Under the pieces are notes generated by a model. The model had not been told where the DNA came from, made no database searches, and saw only the letters and a program-made list of their open reading frames with translations. A DNA stretch of 6,058 nucleotides. Origin: a bacterium. GTDB lineage: Bacteria > Chloroflexota > Dormibacteria > Aeolococcales > Aeolococcaceae. The stretch lies in contig JAJZMA010000002.1 in NCBI GenBank assembly GCA_021850405.1, forward strand, positions 1-6,058, given 5' to 3'. This document shows, piece by piece, positions 1 through 5,782 of the stretch. The position numbers and the translations under genes are program-made. The stretch's first letter is position 1. Every line of letters begins with the position of its first letter.

Positions 1-811
1 TGTTCAGGTGGAGGAGGATGTGGCCAGGATTATTGATTGGCGTAAGACTCGGAATCAGTGAATGGAACAGCATCAGATTGCGTACATACCACCAGCCAGC
101 AAGGACGGCAGGAATTCCGACCAGTGCAGCCCATTGTTTGAACCTCATGTGCAGCTTCCAGCGTACGGCTCCCACTCCGTACAGGAACGCCAGCAGAACC
201 CACGTAGTCTCTTTTGAAAGCAGGGCAACTCCCGCGAGTAGCCCTATCCTCACGGCAACCCGTGTTGACGGCCTTTCATACGCAGGATCAAGTATCAGAC
301 GCACTGTCTGCAGCGCGATCAGTGCTGCCACCAGATAGGAGAGAGGATCGTCTGTTATAGTGGCGTCCACCCACTGGAACTGCGGGATTATTGCGATGAG
401 CAACGCGGAGAGCACCGCAAGCCAGGGGCGGCGCGGGAAGATGAGACGCGCCGTGCGCATACATACTATGAGCGTGGCGGCTCCAAATAACGGCGAAAGC
501 AGCCGCACCACAAAGGTGGAGCCAGAGAGCTTGTACAGTATGGCGGCGAGTAGATAGTACAGAGGCGGCTGTTGTCGCTCGTAAACACCATGCCCTGGAA
601 GTGCCAGGTGCTGCGCCACAATCAGTACATAACCCAGATGCGAGTATTCATCCTGGCCCGCCCCAAGCGGCGTGATTATTGAATACAGGACTGCACAGAT
701 GAGAAAAAACAGGACTACGCCCCCAGCAGCGAGCTTCCATGCGCCTTCTGTGGTGCGAAACTTCGCTGTCAGGGTCAGGCTGGCTCCGCTGCCTGGGGCT
801 GGGACAGACAT
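1..811 (-). CDS. GT-C membrane glycosyltransferase (PMT_2/ArnT-like), partial
   Basis: Reading the minus strand from the ATG at 811 gives 270 codons without a stop, running off the left edge, so the C-terminus is missing. The product is a multi-pass membrane protein. A short polar N-terminus is followed by a first membrane segment (about residues 27-47), then an extracytoplasmic loop with the acidic pair D54-E55 followed by Y56 and H58, and then QPPLYY at 81-86. A T-D-D-P motif lies at 153-156, SKETTW at 199-204 and WWYVRN at 240-245. An acidic pair in the first loop followed by a PPLYY-type motif is characteristic of GT-C enzymes that transfer sugars from polyprenyl-phosphate donors; DUF2142-type membrane proteins look similar. 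The start directly abuts the TAG stop of the upstream gene (812-814), and an AAGGA-like site at 823-827 lies 11 bases upstream, suggesting translational coupling. Acceptor and sugar cannot be read from the sequence. Confidence 0.85.
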   Translation of the reverse strand, partial: MSVPAPGSGASLTLTAKFRTTEGAWKLAAGGVVLFFLICAVLYSIITPLGAGQDEYSHLGYVLIVAQHLALPGHGVYERQQPPLYYLLAAILYKLSGSTFVVRLLSPLFGAATLIVCMRTARLIFPRRPWLAVLSALLIAIIPQFQWVDATITDDPLSYLVAALIALQTVRLILDPAYERPSTRVAVRIGLLAGVALLSKETTWVLLAFLYGVGAVRWKLHMRFKQWAALVGIPAVLAGWWYVRNLMLFHSLIPSLTPINNPGHILLHLN

Positions 812-2419
812 CTAGGCAAGGATCCTTTTTGTGGCCGCCGTACCATCTCGCAGATATATGGCTTCGGGCCCATAGGTAAATACCTTTGTGTAGTGTAGCT
901 GTAGCAACGGAGCAATGCCTTTGAATTCCATGAATGCTCCATGAGAGACAATCAGCACCTCTGGCGCTATGCTGGCAACCCGCTGCGACATCAGGCGACT
1001 GCCCCCGAGCAGGACATTGTCGTTATAGATGGGTGGCGTTGGCAGTGTTACGGGCAAGTCTCCCAGAAGATAGGGCCAGGCATCTGCTGACCAGACAACA
1101 GCTGTTTCTCCAGTTGCGTTGTGCTGGTGCAGCCACGCTCCCATCGCCACCACGGCTGGAGCACGAGCGTCAAATGAGTAGGCCCAGGACGTGCTTGACT
1201 GTTTCCCAAGTATGAGCGCGATGAATCCGCCATAGTAGGTGGCGAGGTTGCGGTGAGTGACGCCATCTACAGTACCCATGCGTGTGGACATCCAGTCAAA
1301 CCTGATGACTGAGGCCATGGAGGAAGCAAGGAGAAATGCTCCTGCCATCACCCATCCTCTCTTTTCGGAAAGCACTTGGCGGATCCCTGGCAGCAGTGAG
1401 CCCATCGCCATCATGCCAGGTGCTACCGCGGGCGTCAGAAAGTGCGGATACGGCTGGTTTGCTGCTGCCACCACTCCGAGGTCGGCAAGGGTCCAGACCA
1501 TGAACATCCAGCCGCACTCTGCCCGGCGACGGTACAGGACACATACACAAACTATCAGGAGTGCCAGAAGACCTACACCCACCAGGTGCAGCTCTGCCAG
1601 GATTCGCATTGACGGGATCGCGCTTTTGGTATAGGCAATGTAAAACCCAAAGAGGGCGAATTCTGTGGCCTTGTCACCAGCTGCCCCAAGAACCAGTACC
1701 ACCCATAACAGGGTGGGAAGTACTACTGCTGAAAGATATGCAGTCAGGTACCGTAGTCGCATGCTGGAGGCGAGCAGGATAAGTGTCATGGCGCCTATGT
1801 CCGCAACGGCAGTCTGCTGAAACCCAAGGCCCGCAGCATCTAGCAGGCCTGCCAGCACCAGGGCGAGCACAGGGGGCATGGACGCGGGGAGCCGTTTGCA
1901 GCAGGCAAGGATGACCAGAATGCCAGCCCACGTGCATGGGGCAATAAGCAAACTTTCAGGAAGGGCCAGTTCTGCATCAGTGATGGGCAAGCCCAGGACT
2001 ATTGCGGTTGCAAGGAGGATGAGCAGTGTTGCCCTGGAGCTTAGAAGCCGTTTTGCTCCAAACCAGACCCCAAGCAATGTGCAGACGGCACTTATTAACG
2101 TAAGTACGTGGAGACCAGCCTCACTGGCTCCAAAGATCCTGTAGTCAAGTGCCATGGTCCAGAGCATGAGCGGCGGCTTGTTGTTCCATGCCGTAACGTA
2201 GAGAACCTTGCCGTGCAGCAGCTCCCGCCCTACAGTCAGATAGCCAGCTTCATCGGTGTACCAGTACGGCTCGAACCACGCAGGAATCCGCAACAGCAGC
2301 AGTACAAGAAGCGAAGGCAGGAGGGTTTTAACGGCTGAGTCCCCAAACCGGCTCAGGCCTGGGCCAGAATCGGGCTCATGTGCTGCCCGCGCCATTTTGG
2401 CATTCACGTCAGGTACCAT
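812..2419 (-). CDS. GT-C membrane glycosyltransferase (PMT_2/GT39-GT83-like), complete
   Basis: This 535-residue protein is predicted to sit in the cytoplasmic membrane and transfer a sugar from a polyprenyl-phosphate donor to a glycan, lipid or protein on the outer face. After a polar N-terminus (1-30) comes membrane segment one (about 32-47), then a loop with D56-E57 and Y60 and the motif WNNKPP at 78-83. This matches the DE..Y and NKPP signatures of PMT_2-type GT-C enzymes. Roughly ten hydrophobic segments follow to about residue 372, with YPHFLTP at 324-330, a pattern common before the late membrane helices in this family. Residues 385-535 are mostly soluble and probably form the extracytoplasmic C-terminal domain. 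Length is normal for the family. The start is uncertain: no clear Shine-Dalgarno site precedes ATG 2419, and GTG (residue 5) or ATG (residue 9) are alternatives. It is first in a minus-strand pair with the gene starting at 811. Confidence 0.88.
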   Translation of the reverse strand: MVPDVNAKMARAAHEPDSGPGLSRFGDSAVKTLLPSLLVLLLLRIPAWFEPYWYTDEAGYLTVGRELLHGKVLYVTAWNNKPPLMLWTMALDYRIFGASEAGLHVLTLISAVCTLLGVWFGAKRLLSSRATLLILLATAIVLGLPITDAELALPESLLIAPCTWAGILVILACCKRLPASMPPVLALVLAGLLDAAGLGFQQTAVADIGAMTLILLASSMRLRYLTAYLSAVVLPTLLWVVLVLGAAGDKATEFALFGFYIAYTKSAIPSMRILAELHLVGVGLLALLIVCVCVLYRRRAECGWMFMVWTLADLGVVAAANQPYPHFLTPAVAPGMMAMGSLLPGIRQVLSEKRGWVMAGAFLLASSMASVIRFDWMSTRMGTVDGVTHRNLATYYGGFIALILGKQSSTSWAYSFDARAPAVVAMGAWLHQHNATGETAVVWSADAWPYLLGDLPVTLPTPPIYNDNVLLGGSRLMSQRVASIAPEVLIVSHGAFMEFKGIAPLLQLHYTKVFTYGPEAIYLRDGTAATKRILA

Positions 2420-2424
2420 ATCGG
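2397..2424 (+). promoter_or_regulatory. weak candidate promoter for the plus-strand operon
   Basis: TTGGCA at 2397-2402 matches the sigma-70 -35 consensus at five of six bases. Sixteen bases later TATCGG (2419-2424) matches the -10 consensus at only three of six. Transcription would start near 2431, about 25 bases before the ATG at 2456. The -35 box would lie inside the start of the divergent gene. This is a pattern match only. Confidence 0.2.
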
Positions 2425-2433
2425 ACGCGTGCC

Positions 2434-2462
2434 ATCATAGCAGTTGGGGGAAACCATGCCTA
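2434..2462 (-). promoter_or_regulatory. candidate promoter for the minus-strand glycosyltransferase pair
   Basis: On the minus strand a TAGGCA box (2457-2462, four of six bases of the -35 consensus) is followed after 17 bases by TATGAT (2434-2439, five of six of the -10 consensus). Transcription would begin near 2427, only about eight bases before the ATG at 2419. This would explain why that gene has no visible Shine-Dalgarno sequence (a near-leaderless message). The -35 box overlaps the start codon of the divergent gene at 2456, so the two transcription units could interfere. Confidence 0.33.
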
Positions 2463-3280
2463 AGCCAGCCAGAACCAGCGATTCCCAGGCAGGGGGATCG
2501 GGCGGCTCATCAGAAGCTTTGAAACTGCCGCTGTCCTCGCTAACCCTGGTCCTCCCTGCCCACAACGAGGCGGAGAATCTCCCTTCCGTGATAGCCGAGG
2601 CCAGGGCAATGTTTTCCACGCTTGCGCTGGTATCCGAGATTGTCCTGGTTGATGATGGGAGCACTGACAGGACAGCCGAGCTGGCGACAGGCCTTTGCCA
2701 GGATGCTGGCATTCCACTGCGGCTGATCCGGCATGAAAGCAAACAGGGATACGGTGCGACCGTAGGGGATGGGCTGAGAGCAGCGCGGGGAGATTTCGTT
2801 GCATTCACCGATGCTGATGGTCAGTTTGATCTCGGGGAATTTCCAATGATGGCGCGTCTCCTGGACACGGCAGACCTGGTGGGTGGTTACCGGCGCCAGC
2901 GGGAAGATGCCTTTTTTCGCTCAGTGGTAAGTTTTGTCTTCAATACCCTGCTCCGGTTCCTTTACGGGCTCAAGGTTCGCGACGTTGACTGTGCGATGAA
3001 GATTATGCGGGGCTCCTTCCTGCGCTCGATCGATCTGCAGGCCAGGAGTGCGCTCATCAATGCAGAGCTTTACTGGAAGGCAAGGCGAGGAGGGTGGAGA
3101 ACGGCACAGGTTGCCGTCACCCATCGACCCAGGGTGGCCGGAGTACGTTCGGGTGCACGCCCAAGAGCGATACTGCGTGCAGTCAAGGAGCTGTTTTTGT
3201 TCAGGATGAAACTGCGCTCATGGCATCCAGATGCGGCAGCCCGGGTGCAGGAGCCACACCATAATTCGGGAGTTGGATGA
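2456..3280 (+). CDS. Dpm1-like family 2 glycosyltransferase
   Basis: This 274-residue protein has a single GT-A fold and probably transfers a sugar from a nucleotide-sugar to polyprenyl phosphate at the cytoplasmic membrane face. After a polar, Ser/Gly-rich N-terminus (1-25), the domain shows LVLPAHNEAENL (31-42), the VDDGSTDRT nucleotide-binding motif (65-73), QGYGAT (97-102), the metal-binding TDADGQF (118-124), and DVDCAMK (176-182), typical of dolichyl-phosphate-mannose-synthase-like enzymes. HRPRVAGVRSGA (223-234) is the usual conserved tail. No membrane helices follow, unlike GtrB/ArnC-type relatives, so it is soluble or peripheral. I chose ATG 2456 over an in-frame TTG at 2444 because GGGGGA lies just upstream at a suitable distance. 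It starts 36 bases from the divergent GT-C gene, whose enzyme type uses such lipid-linked sugars, and it ends one base before the next lipoprotein gene. The sugar is unknown. Confidence 0.93.
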   Translation: MPKPARTSDSQAGGSGGSSEALKLPLSSLTLVLPAHNEAENLPSVIAEARAMFSTLALVSEIVLVDDGSTDRTAELATGLCQDAGIPLRLIRHESKQGYGATVGDGLRAARGDFVAFTDADGQFDLGEFPMMARLLDTADLVGGYRRQREDAFFRSVVSFVFNTLLRFLYGLKVRDVDCAMKIMRGSFLRSIDLQARSALINAELYWKARRGGWRTAQVAVTHRPRVAGVRSGARPRAILRAVKELFLFRMKLRSWHPDAAARVQEPHHNSGVG

Positions 3281-3281
3281 T

Positions 3282-4298
3282 ATGAAGGTAAGTACAACTT
3301 TGATCCGCAGCCTGGCTGTTCTCGTGGGGCTTCCAGTACTCATTGCCGGGTGCGGAGCTGCCTCGCACGGGAAGGTGGCGGTACGTCCGTCCCCATCGAG
3401 CCATCCATCGTCCACCGTTGCTGCCAGTCCGACCCCGACTCCGCAGCCAGCCCTTCCTGCTCCAGCCATTGTGCAGGTTGACAACATCGAGTACGCCCGA
3501 CCGCAATATGGGCTGAACCAGGCGCAGATCGTGTATGAATATGACACTGAAGGTGGCATCACCAGATTTTCTGCGATCTATTTCACACCTCCGCAGGGTC
3601 AGGTTGGAGACATTCGCAGCGCCAGGATGGTAAGCATCGCACTGGTCAATGAGTATCATGGGCTTCTCATCTATTCAGGGGCATCGCAATATGTCACGGC
3701 CCACCTGCGGGCAGGAAATGTCCCCCGGTTCAACGAGACCAGCGCAGGGGGCCTACTCTATCGGACCAGTACCGCCTACCCCCCGTATAACCTGTTTACT
3801 GACGGGGCCAATATCGCCAGACTGATCTCCCAGGCAGCACTGCCGCATGTGGGCTACCAGCTCTGGAACCGCACATCGAACCCCACCGGTGGGGTTCCAG
3901 CAACAAGATTTTCTGCTCCGCTGTCGCCCACGGTTGACCCTGTTTACACATGGAATCCAGCCGATCATGGATACATCCGTAACGATTCCCTTACAGGTAC
4001 GTTTGTTATACCCGGAGGTACACCGCTGCCTATGGCAACAGTTGTCGTGATGCAGGTGCAGGTACAGACGCTCAACTATATTGAGGATGTCAATGGCATC
4101 CATGGCCTCGCTTACACATTGACCGGAAGCGGGCCAGTACAGGTGTTCACTGACGGACAGGAGTTCTCCGGAACCTGGCAGTCTGCCGCGTCTGGCCCTC
4201 CCCAGTTTGTGGGCTCTAATGGGAAGCCCCTTCCCGTAGCACCTGGGACGGTATGGATAGATCTGGTACCGCAGGGAGCATCTGCGACCAGTGGGTAG
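3282..4298 (+). CDS. DUF3048 (YerB-like) lipoprotein
   Basis: This 338-residue protein belongs to the DUF3048 family, which includes Bacillus YerB; I know of no firmly established biochemical activity. The N-terminus is a lipoprotein signal peptide: K2, R9, a hydrophobic stretch, and the lipobox LIAGC with Cys24 as the lipidated residue. A Pro/Ser/Thr-rich linker (about 35-62) follows. The N-terminal DUF3048 domain shows VQVDNIEYARPQYGL (65-79), IVYEYDTEGGITRF (83-96), GDIRSAR (109-115) and PYNLF (168-172). The C-terminal subdomain (about 219-332) has YTWNP, GSGPVQVFTDG and PGTVWIDLVP, as in full-length relatives. I chose ATG 3282 over an in-frame upstream ATG at 3231 because 3282 puts the signal peptide at the N-terminus; GGGAG at 3268-3272 serves as its ribosome site. 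It starts one base after the glycosyltransferase stop and overlaps the next gene by eight bases, so it is mid-operon and acts outside the membrane. Confidence 0.94.
   Translation: MKVSTTLIRSLAVLVGLPVLIAGCGAASHGKVAVRPSPSSHPSSTVAASPTPTPQPALPAPAIVQVDNIEYARPQYGLNQAQIVYEYDTEGGITRFSAIYFTPPQGQVGDIRSARMVSIALVNEYHGLLIYSGASQYVTAHLRAGNVPRFNETSAGGLLYRTSTAYPPYNLFTDGANIARLISQAALPHVGYQLWNRTSNPTGGVPATRFSAPLSPTVDPVYTWNPADHGYIRNDSLTGTFVIPGGTPLPMATVVVMQVQVQTLNYIEDVNGIHGLAYTLTGSGPVQVFTDGQEFSGTWQSAASGPPQFVGSNGKPLPVAPGTVWIDLVPQGASATSG
3878..3897. repeat. perfect 20-base palindrome inside the DUF3048 gene
   Basis: The arm GAACCCCACC (3878-3887) is followed without a spacer by its exact reverse complement GGTGGGGTTC (3888-3897). 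A second, mutually exclusive pairing exists: CTGGAACC (3863-3870) with GGTTCCAG (3893-3900). It encodes part of the region between the two DUF3048 subdomains (around residues 199-206). No U-run follows, so it is not a standard terminator. Function unknown. Confidence 0.8.
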
Positions 4299-5730
4299 GT
4301 CAAGAGCATCGGTTGTGGCTGCTTTGGGCGTGGTTCTCGCTGGTATCACCCTTGCCGGGTGCGGTGGTGTTGCCAGCAAGGTACCTGGTGCGGGCGGCTC
4401 CCCGGCCAGTGCCCACGGTCGAGCCACAGCTGGCCTGTCTCCAGCCCAGGCTGTGGAGAAAGTGGCAGCCAGTTTCATGAACGCATTTGTGGCTGGCCAG
4501 CCTGCAGAGCAGTGGGGGCTGCTCACGCCTGGTGCCCAGCAGGGGTGGCCGAGCCAGCAGGCACGCGCCGCGATGCTTGCAGCCAAGTTTGGTGGGTTCC
4601 AGATGTCTTATTCGCTTGGTCATCCAGTCTCTGGGGCAGTCCATGTCAACTATGAAACCCTGGCACGTCAGGAAAACCTGTGGGAGGTTCCGGTCGATGT
4701 AAGGTTTGTTGGTCCCCAGCCTGGCCCGGCCGGTGCTGCAGCGCTCTACCAGTCCCTTGCCCTCTACCTGGCACAGACCAGGGGTAGCTCCGCCTTCAAG
4801 GTGGTTGGGGAGGGTCCTGCATCCATGGATGCCCCCGTAATCACCCGGGGAGCAGGAGGGAGCCAGGGCAGTGCACAGCAAGCCAGTTCATCTCCCCCCG
4901 TGCCATCTGGTCCTGCTACGGGCCCTCTCCTGCCCATCGTTGCAGTGCCTGCCCATCAGGTCACAGTGCCGATATTCATGTATCACAGGGTTGCTCCCCT
5001 CCCGCTTAGGTCAGCCTGGAACAACAGCTATGGCTGGGAGATAGAGAGTGGCCTGACGGTTCCTCCTGCCCAGTTTGATGCCGAGATGAACTACCTTCAT
5101 GGGGCGCAATACCATGCCATCTCCATCACCAGGCTGATGGACAATCTTGAGTACGGCCTGCCGTTGCCGACCCGCCCTTTTGTCCTCACTTTTGATGATG
5201 GAAGGCAAAGCCCGTGGTTCAATGCTGTGCCGGTTTTAAGGACAGATGGATTTACTGCGAATTTTTTTGTGTCGTCTGGATTCATTGGCCATGTGGTTGA
5301 ACTTCCCAACGGGCAGAACCGGCAGGGTTATCTGACCGGCCAGGAGATTACCACACTGTCAGCAGACGGTTTCTGGGTGGAGGACCATGGCGTCTATGAC
5401 CAGGTGCCTCTCTATGACGCATCAATGAGTGTCCTGCAGCAGCAGGTGGGTGCGTCAGCAGTAACCATAGAGAAGTATTCCGGGCGCCCGATCCAGGATC
5501 TGGCATATACTGGCGCTCTGTGGCCATTTCCTGCCGCCAGCCAGGGTCAGGCAGCCGAGGCACCGATGTTTGCTGATCTTGCAGCTCTGGGTTATGTGAG
5601 CGCTGTCACCGACGCGAGGACCACATCTGCAACTGAGTACTCCACGCAGCCTATGGCGCTGCCCAGGATCAGGGTGTATCCAGGAGAACCGCTGCAGCAG
5701 TTTGAAACTGATGCCAGCGGGGCAGTGTGA
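4291..5730 (+). CDS. lipoprotein with NTF2-like region and divergent CE4 polysaccharide deacetylase domain
   Basis: This 479-residue protein starts with GTG, giving a lipoprotein signal peptide (R3, R5, hydrophobic 7-20) and lipobox TLAGC with Cys24. No ATG allows a complete signal, and a stop (4258-4260) closes the frame upstream. Residues about 50-180 resemble an NTF2-like domain, as found in front of transpeptidases (moderate confidence). A Gly/Ser/Pro-rich linker (about 187-220) leads to a CE4 polysaccharide deacetylase domain: MYHRV (230-234), LTFDDG (299-304; D302 catalytic base and D303 metal ligand by family analogy), GFTANFFV (320-327), and LPRIRV (457-462) near the end. The usual H(S/T)xxH zinc motif reads H366-GVY-D370, so the second histidine is missing, and the third motif is LAYTGALWPFP (404-414) instead of a YPxG type. 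It may be catalytically altered or inactive. The ORF overlaps the DUF3048 stop by eight bases (GTGGGTAG), implying coupled translation. Confidence 0.9.
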   Translation: MGRSRASVVAALGVVLAGITLAGCGGVASKVPGAGGSPASAHGRATAGLSPAQAVEKVAASFMNAFVAGQPAEQWGLLTPGAQQGWPSQQARAAMLAAKFGGFQMSYSLGHPVSGAVHVNYETLARQENLWEVPVDVRFVGPQPGPAGAAALYQSLALYLAQTRGSSAFKVVGEGPASMDAPVITRGAGGSQGSAQQASSSPPVPSGPATGPLLPIVAVPAHQVTVPIFMYHRVAPLPLRSAWNNSYGWEIESGLTVPPAQFDAEMNYLHGAQYHAISITRLMDNLEYGLPLPTRPFVLTFDDGRQSPWFNAVPVLRTDGFTANFFVSSGFIGHVVELPNGQNRQGYLTGQEITTLSADGFWVEDHGVYDQVPLYDASMSVLQQQVGASAVTIEKYSGRPIQDLAYTGALWPFPAASQGQAAEAPMFADLAALGYVSAVTDARTTSATEYSTQPMALPRIRVYPGEPLQQFETDASGAV

Positions 5731-5782
5731 CCTTGTCCAGTTATTTTCCTTCAGCCCTGGGTGCTCCTTTGGATGAGTGTGC

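Noticed and set aside
18..557. Plus-strand open frames at 18-338 and 360-557
   Set aside because: They are antisense to the minus-strand GT-C gene, which keeps a 270-codon frame with clear GT-C motifs through the whole stretch.
1257..1634. 125-codon plus-strand open frame
   Set aside because: It is antisense to the complete GT-C gene and has no recognisable domain.
1695..1724. Hairpin with a 6-base stem (CCACCC/GGGTGG) and an outer 4-base extension
   Set aside because: It is inside the GT-C coding region, with a four-base bulge and no U-run; such stems are common by chance at this GC content.
2444..2455. Upstream in-frame TTG as start of the family 2 glycosyltransferase
   Set aside because: It would use up the GGGGGA ribosome site that fits ATG 2456, and it adds only four residues outside the conserved domain.
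3753..4586. 277-codon minus-strand open frame across the DUF3048/deacetylase junction
   Set aside because: It is antisense to two well-supported lipoprotein genes, has no recognisable domain, and is rich in Cys, Arg and Pro as shadow frames usually are.
4819..4832. Perfect 14-base palindrome GCATCCATGGATGC
   Set aside because: A 7-base arm is expected by chance about once in 10-20 kb; it is coding sequence with no supporting context.
4300..4881. 193-codon minus-strand open frame
   Set aside because: It is antisense to the signal peptide and NTF2-like region of the deacetylase-like gene; it has no family signature and no promoter or ribosome site.
5731..5782. Possible terminator after the deacetylase-like gene
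   Set aside because: Only weak CCAG/CTGG and AGC/GCT pairings are present, with no stable stem followed by a T-run.
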